A DNA stretch of 64,000 nucleotides, from assembly GCF_045679555.1 (NCBI RefSeq), contig NC_092122.1:13879506-13943505 (forward strand). The letters are read 5' to 3'. The notes under the pieces are model-generated. The model was not told the origin of the DNA. It did no database searches and saw only the letters and a list, made by a program, of their open reading frames with translations. Both the position numbers and the translations under genes were made by a program. This DNA comes from Salvelinus alpinus (taxonomy: Eukaryota; Chordata; Actinopteri; Salmoniformes; Salmonidae). Shown here in pieces: positions 35,960-48,042 of the stretch (its first letter is position 1; each line of letters starts with the position of its first letter).

Positions 35960-37144
35960 CTAGCAAACCTTCAATCTTCCATGGCTAAAAGGAGTATGAC
36001 CTCTGAGGCGGGTCTCAGAAACTTCTTAGTGGTCCCCTGAGCAGTAATCTTGAGTTCCACTTTGCACACATTACTGTCACTGCTGGTGAAGGTGGAAGTG
36101 ACCAGTGCCATGGGCCACTCGTTGCGAGTTAACTGATTGTCTTTTAAGAGCATGAGATCCCCCTCTTGTAGGTTGCGGTGAGCTTCAGTCCACTTGCGTC
36201 GGCAGGGAGGTACTCACGGCTCACAACTCAAGGTCTTTGTCAGTGAAGTCTCTGGGAGGAGGTGGTGCCCCAAACTTTTGGGTAAGCAGCATAGCGGGAA
36301 TCAGGATGAATGGTGAGTCTGGATCGGTGGAGACAGGAACTAGAGGTCTGGCATTGATTATGTCTTTGACCTCAGGGTGCACAGAACTTAATGTGAAAGG
36401 AGACTTGTTCTGTAGCAGCATGGAGTCAAGGATTCTGTGTGCCACTCCAATCATGCTCTCCTAGGCACCTCCCATGTGTGAAGAGTGAGGAGGGTTGAAT
36501 TCCCATGTGCAACCTTGTTCACTTAGGTAGCTCTAGACCTCTGACACTGCTCGTTTCCGAGTTCCAACTCCTTACAGGCTCCTATGAAGTTTGTTCCACA
36601 ATCTGATCTTAGCTTTTTTGCTAGTCCACGAATGGCGAAGAACCTCCTGAGGGCGTTGATGCAGCTGGAGGTGTCCATGGACTTTATGACTTCAATGTGC
36701 ACTGCCCGAGTGCTCATGTAGATGAAGAGCACTGCCGAGCATTTGCTTTGAGCTTGACCTCCTCTGGTATGGCGAGCAGTGACTGTCCAAGGGACAAAGA
36801 CATCCAAGCCCATATACGTGAAGGGAGGGGATGTGCTGAGGCGTTCGGGTGGCATGTCTGCCATTTTCTGTTCTTCCTGTTTCCCACAGATTTTCTGGCA
36901 TGTGAAGCACATGTGTAGGACAGAGCTGATGAGCGGCTCCTTCTGTGAAGTGGTGGCCTTGGTGTTTCACCTGCTCGTGGTAGTACCGTACTAGCAGTGT
37001 GGAGATGTAGCTGTGTCTTGGTAGGATAAGTGGATTATTCTCGCCACTGTTCAGCCATGCATGCTTTAGACGGACTCCTACTTTGATGAGACCTTCATCC
37101 GAGATGCAATTCAGCTTTGAAAATGAACTGCTCTTAGACTAGAC
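35960..37144 (-). mobile_element. BEL/Pao retrotransposon fragment
   Basis: The minus strand codes the integrase core: SPPFTYMGLDVFVPWTVTAR (first Asp), VLFIYMSTRAVHIEVIKSMD and LRSDCGTNFIGACKEL (second Asp). Downstream is the C-terminal region typical of BEL/Pao (NARPLVPVSTDPDSPFILIP, MLLTQKFGAPPPP) and DLMLLKDNQLTRNEWPMALV. Stops and shifts are present. It runs into the gap, so RT and gag would lie there if they exist. Confidence 0.85.
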
Positions 37145-37244
37145 NNNNNNNNNNNNNNNNNNNNNNNNNNNNNNNNNNNNNNNNNNNNNNNNNNNNNNNN
37201 NNNNNNNNNNNNNNNNNNNNNNNNNNNNNNNNNNNNNNNNNNNN
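37145..37244. other. Assembly gap (100 N)
   Basis: Exactly 100 N. To its right the sequence starts inside a duplicated block whose paralogue at 57.2 kb continues further left. Confidence 0.97.
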
Positions 37245-38060
37245 GGTCAGTCTATGTAACGGAAAGAGCATGTGTTCCTGATGTTTTGTACACTCAGGGT
37301 ATATCAGTAATGATGACAATATGTCAACTCATACACCGTCACGTTGAAGCATTCCTGAAGTAATAACAGCCAAGTCTTCCTACGCTGAATTAGTTCATAT
37401 GCAAACATTGCCTCAAAATGTCACACAATATTTTGAATGGACTCCATCTGTGTTAAATAAGTGTCTCACATCATTTCAGAAAAAAAAGTCTCTGTAAGGT
37501 CCTTCTGTCGAAGAGTTAATTTCAAGTAAAAATTCAACCATCATTGTACTTTCTGACGGCCATGTTGAAACACATCAGAATTTGAGAGATTTTAAAAACA
37601 AGTTATCATCCAATAGGCTTTGATTAAATGTCCAATATCCTCGCCCACTTGGAAATTCTATAACAGTATTATATATGCCAATTATGTGATGGTCTGACCG
37701 CATTCTGTCCCCTATCCACACTTTTTAAACTTTTGGTGCCAGAGAGAATGACATAACAAAGTAATCAAGACGACTAGCTTGATTGAGCCTCCACCATGTA
37801 TATCTAACTAGGTCAGGATATTTAAGCCTCCATATATCCACTACTTCCAACATATCCGTGACATTCATGATTTCCTTATTTATTTATTACATTTTTATTT
37901 CACCTTTATTTAACCAGGTAGGCCAGTTGAGAACAAGTTCTCATTTACAACTGCGACCAGGCCAAGATAGAGCAAAGCAGTGCGACAAAAACAACAACAC
38001 AGAGTTACACATGGTATATAGAAACGTACAGTCAATACTACAATAGAAAAATCTATGTAC
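37245..38060 (-). repeat. Duplicated block, copy 1 (Tc1 end + L1 + LINE tail)
   Basis: The same order as 57197-58190: Tc1 terminus (GTTCCTGATGTTTTGTACAC), about 200 bp of unique DNA (CATATGCAAACATTGCC), an L1-type endonuclease piece read in reverse (WWRLNQASRLDYFVMSFSL, DRMRSDHHIIGI), then a LINE 3' tail in reverse (CCTTTATTTAACCAGGTAGG). Because the junctions are shared, this is a duplication and not chance insertion of like elements. Confidence 0.8.
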
Positions 38061-39440
38061 TTTTGGCTTTTGATACTGTTAACCATGAGATTCTCATTTC
38101 AAAATTGTCCAAATTCAACTTTCCCCCCGATGCCTTGTGATGGATGAAATCATACCTTGAAGGCAGAACTCAGTGTGTCAGAGTGAGCAATGAGCTGTCG
38201 CCCACTCTTAGCTATGATGTGGGCGTGCCCCAAGGGTCAATACTGGGGCCCCTCCTGTTCAGCCTGTACATTTATGATCTGCCTTCTGTCTGTACTGGGT
38301 ATGAAGTTCAAATGTATGCAGATGATACAGTGATATATGTGCATGCAAAGAGCAAACAACAAGCTGCACAAGAACTCACTACTGAAATGGTCTAGGTTAC
38401 AAAGTGGCTCAGTGACTCGTGTTTGCATCTCAATGTGAAAAAAACTGTTTGCATGTTCTTCACAAAGAGGGCAACATATGCTACTGAGTCAGATGTCTAT
38501 GTGTCAGGGGAGAAGCTCCAGTTGGTATCTGATTTTAAGTACCTTGGCATCATCTCTTTTAAAAAGCATGTGAAAAAGGTAATTCAGATAACCAAATTCA
38601 ACCTAGCTAATTTCCGATTTATACGAAATTGTTTGACTACAGAGGTAGCAAAACTGTACTTCAAATCTATGATACTCCCCCACTTAACATACTGCTTCAC
38701 TAGTTGGGCCCAAGCTTGCTGTACAACATTAAAACCTATTCAGTCTGTCTACAAACAGGCTCTCAAAGTGCTTGATTGGAAACCCAATAGCCATCATCAC
38801 TGTTACATCCTCAGAAAGCATGAGCTCCTGAGTTGGGAAAATCTTGTGCAATACACCGACGCATGTCTTGTATTCAAGATCCTAAATGGCCTGGCTCCCC
38901 CTCCACTCAGTATTTTTGTTAAACAGAAAACCCAAACATATGGCAGCAGATCCACAAGGTCTGCCATGAGGTGACTGTATAGTTCCCTTAAGGAAAAGCA
39001 CCTTTAGTAAATCCGCTTTCTCTGTGAGAGCTTCCCATGTCTGGAATACATTGCCATCAGACACACATAACTGAACCACATATCACACTTTCACAAAATG
39101 CATGAAGACATGGCTAAAGGTCAATCAGATTTGTGATCATAATCCCAAGCTGTGTATTGCCGCATTCCATGTTGTCTGTTGTCTGTAGCTTGTGAGGTGT
39201 GGAAACACTTTGTTGCTTTTATGAATTTTGTCTTGCTGATTTTTGTTCTATGTTGCTCTGTCTGTATGCTATGTCTTGCTTGTCCTATGTTGCTCTGTCT
39301 GTGTGCTATGTCCTGCTTGTCCTATGTTGCTCTGCGTGAGCTCACTGTTCAATGATTGTTTATATTGTAATTGATTTTAATAACCTGCCCAGGGACTGCG
39401 GTTGAAAATTAGCCGGCTGGCTAAAACCGGCACTTTTACT
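38061..39440 (+). mobile_element. LINE fragment, different family
   Basis: RT pieces: [53 protein letters not shown] (catalytic DD), LNVKKTVCMFFTKR, DFKYLGIIS and SMILPHLTYCFTSWAQAC. It is broken by a TAG near 38393 and a short deletion after FKYLGII. The 3' UTR holds a 35-bp tandem repeat (TGCTATGTCTTGCTTGTCCT, 39240-39335). Confidence 0.8.
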
Positions 39441-39449
39441 GAAACGTTG

Positions 39450-40357
39450 ATTAACTTCTTTGGGGTAGGGGGCAGTATTTTCACGTCCGGATGAAAAGCA
39501 TGCCCAGAGTAAACGGCCTGCTACAAAGCCATAAAAGCTAGAATATGCATATTATTAGTAGATTTGGATAGCAAATCCTCTGAAGTTTATAAAACTGTTT
39601 GAATGATGTCTGTGAGTATAACAGAACTCATATGGCAGGCAAAAACCTGAGAAAAAATCCAACCAGGAAGTGGGAAATCTGAGGTTGGTCGATTTTCAAC
39701 TCAGCTCCTATTGAAGATACAGTGGGATTTTGGTAATGTTGCACTTCCTAAGGCTTCCAATAGATGTCAACAGTCTGATGCTTCTACTGTGAAGTGGGGC
39801 CGAAGGAGAGAGGAATGAGTCAGGTCTATCATGACCTGAACATGCCCTGACCATGCGCGTTCACATGAGAGCGAGCTCTGTTCCATCGCACTTCTGAAGA
39901 CAATGGAATACTCCGGTTGGAACATTATTGAAGAATTATGTTAAAAACATCCTAAAGATTGATTCAATACTTCGTTTGTCATGATTTTACGGACTGTAAT
40001 ATAACTTTTTTAACTTTTCGTCCGTACTTTCCGTTGGACCTGCCCACGCGTCGTGAGTTTGGAAAGTGTACTGAACGTTAGAACAACAAGGAGGAATTTG
40101 GACATTAATGATGGACATTATCGAACAAAACAAACATTTATTGTGGAACTGGGATTCCTGGGAGTGCATTCTGATGAAGATCATCAAAGGTAAGTGAATG
40201 TTTATAATGTTACTTCTGACTTCTGTTGACTGCATAATTTGGCGGATATATTTGTGTCTTGATTTGGCTCTGAGCGCCGACTCAGATTATTGCATGGTTT
40301 GGTTTTTTCGTAAAGCTTTTTTAAAATCTGACACAGCGGTTGCATTAAGGAGAAGTG
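39450..40357 (+). repeat. Repeat R, copy 4
   Basis: Starts TTAACTTCTTTGGGGTAGGG, then GGCAGTATTTTCACGTCCGG and ATGAAAAGCATGCCCAGAG. It ends near TCTGACACAGCGGTTGCATT. There is no coding frame of note. Confidence 0.8.
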
Positions 40358-41068
40358 CTGTAACGCTCGTCCTCCTCCTCGTCTGAAGAGGAGCATGGAT
40401 CGGACCAAAACGCAGCGTGGTTTGAATACATACTTGTTTTATTAAAGAAAGACGAACACGAAAAAAACACTTGATAAACTACAAAACAATAAACGACGTT
40501 AACAGACCTAAACTTGAGAACATATAACATGAACGCACGAACAGGAAGGAACACACGAATGAATGAACGAAACGAATGAACGAAAACAGTCCCGTGTGGC
40601 ACAAACACTGACACAGGAACAGGAAAGAACGAACGAAACGAAACAGTACTGTGTGGTCCCGTGTGGCTCAGTTGGTAGAGCATGGCGCTTGCAACGCCAG
40701 GGTTGTGGGTTCAATTCCCACGGGGGGACCAGGGTTCAATTCCCATGGGGGGGACCAGGATGAATATGTATGAACTTTCCAATTTGTAAGTCGCTCTGTA
40801 TAAGAGCGTCTGCTAAATGTCTTAAATGTGTGGTGCAACAAACACAGACACAGCAACAATCACCCACAAACAAACAGTGTGGACAGCCTACCTAAATATG
40901 GTTCTCAATCAGAGGAAACGTAAAACACCTGCCCCTGATTGAGAACCATATCAGGCTAATTGAACATGAACCCAACATAGAAACACATAACATAGAATGC
41001 CCACCCAGCTCACGTCCTGACCAACTACACAAAGCTAAACAAAAGGAAATAAGGTCAGGAACGTGACA
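40358..41068 (-). mobile_element. LTR of a TR-GAG-like element (reverse)
   Basis: Read in reverse it starts TGTCACGTTCCTGACC and ends CGTTACA, close to the LTRs at 49.3 and 52.0 kb. A run of G (41072-41086, as C on plus) is the polypurine tract. A SINE is inserted at 40655-40830. Confidence 0.8.
40655..40830 (+). repeat. tRNA-derived SINE with doubled B box
   Basis: The head GTGTGGCTCAGTTGGTAGAG carries GGGTTCAATTCCCACGGGG and, 27 bp on, a second GGGTTCAATTCCCATGGGG. The tail is TAAGAGCGTCTGCTAAATGT. Short duplications (TGTGTGG) flank it within the LTR. Confidence 0.85.
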
Positions 41069-41455
41069 GTACCCCCCCCCCCCCCCAAGGTGCGGACTCC
41101 GGCCGCAAAACCTGAACCTATAGGGGACGGGAGGCTCTGGGCAGACTGGCAGTGCAGGCGGCTCTGGGGAGACGGGCAGTGCAGGCGGCACTGGGCAGAC
41201 GGCAGACTCTGGCCGGCTGAGGCGCACAGTAGGCCTGGTGCGTGGTGCCGGAACTGGTGGTACCGGGCTGGAGACACGCACCTTAAGGCTAGTGCGGGGA
41301 GCAGCAACAGGACGCACAGGACTCTGGAGATGCACAGGAGGCTTGGTGCGTGGTGCCGGAACTGGTGGTACCGGGCTGGAGACACGCACCATAGGGCGAG
41401 TGCGTGGAGGAGGAACAGGGCTCTGGAGACGCACTGGAAGCCTGGTGCGTGGTGT
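41069..41455 (-). pseudogene. Proline-rich ORF fragment of TR-GAG-like element
   Basis: The reverse strand reads repeats such as VRVSSPVPPVPAPRTKPPV and RPTVRLSRPESAVCPVPP, close to residues in the 50.1-52.1 kb frame (VPPVPVPRTRN, TVRLSRPESAVCPTA). Only this piece with its LTR is left. The other side is cut by the L2 3' UTR fragment. Confidence 0.75.
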
Positions 41456-41739
41456 TTGATATTACCGGCCTTGTCTCAGGATAGTAAGTTGGTGGTTGAG
41501 GATATCCTTCTAGTGGTGTGGGGGCTGTGCTTTGGCAAAGTAGGTTGGGTTATATCCTGCCTGTTTGGTCCTGTCCGGGGGTATCGTCCTCCCGACCCCT
41601 CCTGTCTCAGCCTCCAGTATTTATGCAACAATAGTTTATGTGTCTGGGGGCTAGGGTCAGTCTGTTATATCTGGAGTATTTCTCCTGTCTTATTCGGTGT
41701 CCTGTGTGAATTTAAGTATGCTCTCTCTAATTCTCTCTC

Positions 41740-41770
<31 letters not shown>

Positions 41771-42185
41771 TTCTCTCGGAGGACGTAAGCCCTAGGACCA
41801 TTCCTCAGGACTACCTGGCCTGATTACTCTTTGCTGTCCCCAGTCCACCTGGTCGTGCTGCTGCTCCAGTTTCAACTGTTCTGCCTGTGGCTATGGAACC
41901 CTGACCTGTTCACCGGACGTGCTACCTTGTCCCAGACCTGCTGTTTTCAACTCTCTAGAGACACCATGTGCGGTAGAGATACTCTGAATGATCGGCTATG
42001 AAAAGCCAACTGACATTTACTCCTGAGGTGCTGACCTGTTGCACCCTCTACAACCACTGTGATAATTATTATCTGACCCTGCTGCTCATCTATGATCTTG
42101 GACATGTTCTGTTATAATCTCCACCCGGCACAGCCAGAAGAGGACTGGCCACCCCCCACAATCAAATACATTTGATTGATTGATT
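41456..42185 (+). repeat. L2 3' UTR fragment
   Basis: Matches 30.9-31.7 kb (GTTGGTGGTTGAGGATATCC, CACCCGGCACAGCCAGAAGA) but carries a CT-rich microsatellite (41730-41780). It ends at CAATCAAATACATTTGATTG. Confidence 0.85.
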
Positions 42186-43809
42186 GCTTTTGAATTTCTT
42201 TGCCCATGGGAGAAATACATTTTGCCCCCCCAGTCCTTTTTCCACACAACTTTATCTAAACGTGTTGAATAGATATTATAAATATAGATATATTCCTTCT
42301 CTTTTAGCCAGGTAAATACTAATAGTCTTTTATTATTATCTGTTAAGCCATTACAATTATAACTGGCTATACTTATTTCACCATTTACCATAATGAGATA
42401 CAAGTTTCAAATCTATTTATCATAACATATGTTTGTAAACTCACCATTAAAAAGTAGCATAGTGATTGAGTGCCCATATAGCTATACCATGATAATTGCA
42501 TTGCTACTAAGTAAACCTCCAATTGTTCCCCACTATTCCCCCCACATAAAACCCCTCCCCATCCCAAGTTGGGTTGTCATCCCAGTGACCAGCAGACCAC
42601 CCCCGTTCCCCCGGGTCCCAGGGCCCCCGAGCGACCGGGACCCATCCTTCGAAAAGAGCACACAGTGCCACCCACAGAACAGAAGCAGATCAACCGCCAA
42701 AAGCATTTCCATCGCCCTCACTTCGATTTGCATTATATATAGCTATTAAAAAATATATTAATATTAAAAATCCTGCTTATCTTAATTTCCATAATGAACA
42801 AATCATTTTCGTAATAATGTAGGCAGTTCATGCTAAGGATTGTTACCTGTAACCAGGATTGCCATTACAAAAATTACATTTTTGGCAAGAAATTATTATT
42901 TTAGCAAACAATTATTGAGATTCATCCTATATTGTCCCTAACATCTTTACTCCCTTGCAACAGTTGTGGGATACATACACACACACAAACACTCATACAC
43001 ACTCAACCCCTTTCCCCCACAAACAACCATAAACTCAGATGCTCAACAGTTGTTCCATCCCAGAGCCCAACTCAAAAACGGACTTGATTTACGAATGCAT
43101 ATACAGTTGCAGATGTTTGAGAAGGCATGCAAAATTGAGCAAAAACTGGAAAAAATTGGGAGATTTGATTAACCACTGTCAAGTACTAGGTGACTGAGAT
43201 CAGATACACCCCCTTCCCCTGAAACACACACACAAGGGTCCCCCGTTGTGACCATTTTCCCAAGCATCTCTGTGCAGTCAGACCTTTGATTATTTTGTGC
43301 CACCAGGGCAACAATAATATGCCCCCTCTCTGAATGTCCGAGTGTGACCCCCTCCCCATGGGCTACTGCAGATAGTGTTGCCAGCACTGCCACTACCTAG
43401 GTGGGGGCACCCCACCGGAATCCCCACCGGCTAGGTACAAGGTCGTAAAGGTTCTCATTAGCAGCTTTGAGAATTTCCTTGTATATTATGCTCTCCCATC
43501 AGGGGGCTTTGGCTTTGTAGGACCAACCCTGCCAGGCAGGCTCAGAATCTTGAGGGGGCGGTGTTGCTTTAGTAGGTCTCTGACCACATTCATCTTTCTG
43601 ATTTGGCTGCGTATAGGGTACTTACAGCAGGCCCATGAAACAGATAAGGACTTCTCCTTAGTGTATGGGTTGCTCAGGTGGGTGTCCATGGTATAGGGTT
43701 GGGGACCATTCCATCAGGATAGAACAATAAATAAATAAACAATATTTATAATTTATTTTAAAATGTTTATCTCATATCTGCACAAAATTGAAAGCTCTCT
43801 GGCACAACC

Positions 43810-44236
43810 TGTCACGCCCTGGCCTTAGTTATCTTTGTTTTCTTTATTATTTTAGTTAGGTCAGGGTGTGACATGGGGGATGTATGTGTTTTGTATTGTC
43901 TAGGGGTTTTGTATGTTTATGGGGCAGTGTCTAGTCTAGGTGTATGTATGTCTATGGTTGCCTAGATTGGTTCTCAATTAGAGACAGCTGTCTATCGTTG
44001 TCTCTGATTGGGAACCATATTTAGGCAGCCATATTCATTGGGTAGTTCGTGGGTTATTGTCTATGTCTATGTTGCATGTTAGCACATTGTTTTGATTAGC
44101 TTCATGTTCGTCGTTTATTGTTTTGTATTAGTTTGTCAAGTGTTCTTCGTTTTTCGTCTTCATTAAAAATAGAAGATGTATTCAAACCACGCTGCGCTTT
44201 GGTCCTCCTCTCTTCAATGTTACGACGATCGTGACA
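43810..44236 (+). mobile_element. Solo LTR, duplication CAACC
   Basis: TGTCACGCCCTGGCC ... GATCGTGACA, flanked on both sides by CAACC (43805-43809 and 44237-44241). It holds the palindromic TCTCTGATTGGGAACCATA block. Inserted in the L1. Confidence 0.92.
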
Positions 44237-44362
44237 CAACCTCTGCTCACAAACACACATGGGCTCTGGGATTTGCAACCTTTATCCATCTTCACTCACT
44301 TAACACTTTTCCAAACACAAACAAACACACCCCACCTTCCATCACAATAGATCTGCACATAC

Positions 44363-44802
44363 TGTCACGACCCCCGCCGAAGTCGGTCCCTCTCTTTGTT
44401 CGAGCGGCGTTCGGCGGTCGAAGTCACCGGTCTTCTAGCCATCGCCGCTCCACCTTTCATTTTCCATTTGTTTTGTCTTGTTTTCCCGCACACCTGGTTT
44501 ACATCCCCTCATTACTCTACGTGTATATTATCCTCTGTTCCCCCCATGTCTGTGTGTGGTATTGTTCGTTCGCTACGTGTGTGACGCTACAGGCTGGTTT
44601 TGCGCCGGGTATTGTTGTAACCCGGGGTCTTGTTATTTGTACCTATTTGTGTATTTGTGCGCTATCGCTTTTTTCTATGGGCCAGAGTGTTGTGACGCAG
44701 TTGCATCCGGCTTTTTTCCTCTGCCAGAATAAAGTGTGCCTGTTCACCCATCTCTGCTCTCCTGCACCTGACTTCATTCGACCAGTTGCGCACACTGTGA
44801 CA
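44363..44802 (+). mobile_element. Solo LTR, second family
   Basis: TGTCACGACCCCCGCCGAAG ... CACACTGTGACA, with flanks CATAC (44358-44362) and CATAT. AGAATAAAGTG near the end is the polyadenylation signal. Its interior is unlike the 43.8-kb LTR. Confidence 0.82.
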
Positions 44803-45616
44803 CATATCCACATACTGTGCCTTCTATGTCCTCTGTTTGCTGTGTTTTATCTCTACCATGTTGATTGAGTACTTTTGTGTTCCAGTTTCTTATATTTAAA
44901 AATGCATTATTTCGCTAATTATCCTTTCTTCTAATGCTGTCTTATCAATTTATGAAATACTATAAACAGAAAGTCTAATACTAATTATTTTCCAACATTC
45001 CCCCTATCTAGAATGGTATAGCGTAGTTGTAGTTTATTTCTTTAACAATTGATGTATTTTATTGCTTTTCTATATATATTTCTTATTACAATCCCTAACA
45101 TGGCTAGTATTGGGTGTTGCATTATTTGAGTCCTCTATGGGAACTTTGTAACATTTAGAATATCCATGGACTAGTCTTTGTGTCTTGGAACATTTGGTTA
45201 TCAATATACAGTTTATCGACTACAAGAGCTACACGTTTCCCTTTTAATCTTTTCTCCTTGAAGACTGGGTACAGAACTTTGCGGCGTTCTGCAATTTCGT
45301 TCATGCCTATTTTCATGCCAGCAAGTCTTTTATCCAGGCTTTTAACCATTATTTTATCTTTAAAGAAAACAAATTTGGCAACGATTGGGCGCTCATATCT
45401 CTGTCCTCTCTGTCTGAAACAGTGTACATTTCGAGTTGGATTTTGTCGACAGCTTCGCGTGGGATCTGAAGCGCTGTCAGGAGGAACTCCCTCACTACAC
45501 CCTCAGGAATTTCTCCTTCATTCTCACAGACACCTTTTTACCAGATTTTCTCTCATAGTTTCAGTCTGTATGTCAAGTAAGGCTTCTCTCATAAAGATGT
45601 TCTCCTTTTAAGTTCA

Positions 45617-46640
45617 TTAACCTCTCTTGGGTATGGGGCAGTATTTTCACATCCGGATGAAAAGCATGCCCAAAGTAAACTGCCTGTTACTCAGGCCCAG
45701 AAGCTAGGATATGCATATAATTGGTAGATTTGGATAGAAAACACTCTAAAGTTTCAAAAAAGGTTAAAATAATGTCTGTGAGTATAAGAGAACTGATATG
45801 GCAGGCGAAACCCCGAGGACAAACTATCCCTAAAAAAAAATTCGGCCTGCCACTGTTTTCAAAGGCTGTCACTTTTATTATAAGGCGAAGTCCTCCCAGA
45901 TTGCCATTCCTAGGGCTTCCACTAGATGTCAACAGTCTTTAGAAAGAGTTTCAGGCTGGGTTTTGGAAAAATTTGCCAGAAATTATAGTTTTTCTAGGTG
46001 GCTCCCATTTTGGCTGTAGTGTTTCCAAGCGCGTGAATGAGAACATGTTCTTTGGTATTTTCCTCCGGTAAAGACAATAACGATTCTCCGTATTAAATTG
46101 TATAGTTTATTTACGTATTAGGGTACCTAAGGTTTGATTATAAACGTTGTTTGACTTGTTTGGAAAAGTTTATTAGTAACGTTTGGGATATGCATTTTGA
46201 TGGAGGGAAACTGGGTGGATTATTGACTGAAGCGCGCCAGCTAAACTGAGTTTTTATGGATATAAAGAAGGACATTATCTAACAAAAGGACCATTTGTGA
46301 TGTAACTGGGACCTTTTGGAGTGCCAACAGAAGAAGATCATCAAAGGTAAGGCATTTATTATATCGCTATTTCTAACTTTCGTGTCGCACCTGCCTGGTT
46401 GAAATATGTTTTTCATGGTTTTGTATGTGGGGCGCTGTCTTCAGATAATTGCATGGTGTGCTTTCGCCGTAAAGCCTTTTTGAAATCTGACACAGTGGCT
46501 GGATTAACAAGAAGTTAAGCTTTATTTTGATGTATTACACTTGTGATTTTATGAAAGTTAAATATTTATAATTTTATAATGCAATTTCACTGGATGTTGG
46601 CCAGGTGGGGCGCTACCGTCCCACCTGCCCATAAGAAGTT
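45617..46640 (+). repeat. Repeat R, copy 5
   Basis: Starts TTAACCTCTCTTGGGTATGG, then GGCAGTATTTTCACATCCGG, and ends near GGGGCGCTACCGTCCCACCT. It sits within the L1 ORF1, whose coiled-coil part lies to its right and C-terminal part to its left. Confidence 0.8.
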
Positions 46641-47159
46641 TTAATGTCCATTTCAATCTTATTCACTGTCCCTTTTAGCTTGTTTGTTTCTTTCTCCATT
46701 GTCACAGCTTTTTCGTCCCTCATCTCAAGGCTCGCCTTTAACTCATTTGTATCATTAATGGGTAGTTCAATTATACCCAGTTTTTCATTTATTGATTTCA
46801 ACAGATCAGTTTCCACCCTTACCATACCCGGGGGTTAAAAGCTTAAATCGTCTGTGTCCATCGAGGAGTGGCGTTTTCTTTTGGAGATTGGTTCTCCTTG
46901 TTTACTCTCCGTTATGTTTGGGTGTTGCTTGTTTTCCTATTATTTGTAGATACATTTCTCTAGCCTTATGATTTGTTTTGTGTTGTTATCCAGATTGTTA
47001 TCCTGTTATCCAGATCCAGTGCTAATATCTTGTTTGTTTTTATCTTGAGGTGATTTGCACTGCTATGTTCAGTCCGCCATCTTGCCGCCTAGCAGTCCTG
47101 TCTTTAGTAATACCCATCTTACATGTAATCTATTACATGCTGGTTTATTCATTGTAAGA

Positions 47160-47345
47160 AAGTCCCACTCGTTGAATCCACCATAGAGGTTACAGTAAAA
47201 CTAGTCAACCCACTCACATCTGGCCCAGTCCAGGCAGTGAAACTGAAACTAGACTGGTAGCTGTGGGAGTGAAACAGATTTGCATAGACAGGGCTCGGTG
47301 GTTCTGCTTGTCCCAGAATAGAGCAGCACTGTCACCAGATGTTCA
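47160..47345 (+). promoter_or_regulatory. Conserved IgL flank element with octamer
   Basis: CCACCATAGAGG, CACATCTGGCCCAGTCCAGG and TGTCCCAGAATAGAGCAGCA match the V 3'-flank elements at 24.8 and 55.2 kb. Only this copy has a perfect ATTTGCAT octamer (47278-47285). It lies 0.7 kb 3' of the intact C exon, in opposite orientation. It may be the leftover of a V(+) unit or an enhancer; neither is shown. Confidence 0.6.
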
Positions 47346-47809
47346 CCCTGTCCCCAGGGGCTTGGAGGTAGAGAAGACTATAACTCTACTTTCTATCTTG
47401 AAGTAGTGGCACTTGCAATATTAGTCATTTTAATAATGTATTTAACTTCAAATCACAGACTATAACACACGTCCAAGACACCCGTAGACTGTGTGATGGT
47501 TCTTATTTTATTGCTGTAAAGTCTGTCAAGTTAAACATGTCTGACACAGACTCAGTATCCTGATGAGTAAAGACAGTCATCAACTACTACCATGGCAGAG
47601 CCTCTTCTATTATATCATAGTATATTGAGATGGTATTAATTACTGGTCAATGATGATGTTAAGTGAGAATGAGGTTTAGGCCTGACAGTTTTCAAAGACA
47701 CCATGAATCAGCCTTACTGATGACATTTATTTTTCCAGAATATTACAAATATATCTATGATCCAGTTAACTAATAGAAACAACACAATTATGGATTGCAA
47801 AAATACATC

Positions 47810-47815
47810 TTTATT
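47810..47815 (-). terminator. Polyadenylation signal of C-light
   Basis: AATAAA on the minus strand, 228 bp after the C stop codon. This is a plausible 3' end for the light-chain mRNA. Confidence 0.65.
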
Positions 47816-48042
47816 TGATTCCATTATTACATAGTTGAAGCATCAAAGCAAACATGATAGTGAATAAAACAGATCACATCAAATCTAAAACGAACAAAAT
47901 CCATACAGAATGGATTGTTACATGAACTCAAGCCAAGCCCCCTGTTATTCTATACGAGAGTGATCACTAAATCAGAGAACGAAGCAAGTCAAAGCAGAGG
48001 AACCAGCAATCTCTCTCCACAGGGGTGTGTGACTGGTGGGTC

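Larger units (their letters stand above)
42186..47095 (-). mobile_element. L1/Tx1-type LINE, 5' half, with inserts
   Basis: Read on the minus strand: 5' UTR start GGCGGCAAGATGGCGGAC (47095-47078), the ORF1 coiled coil at 46838-46613 (NEKLGIIELPINDTNELKAS), ORF1 C-terminal text at 45349-45155 (AERRKVLYPVFKEKRLKGK, ALVVDKLYIDNQ), and the ORF2 endonuclease start at 42400-42190 (ISIASYNCNGLTDNNKR, WGGKMYFSHGQRNSKA). Inserts are repeat R and two solo LTRs. The element is cut after the first part of ORF2. Confidence 0.75.

Noticed and set aside
42726..42740. ATTTGCAT next to a TATATA run, like an Ig promoter
   Set aside because: It lies in L1-derived sequence with no V leader downstream.
44176..44868. 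230-codon open frame on the plus strand
   Set aside because: It spans two solo LTR edges and has no domain or coding bias that I can see.
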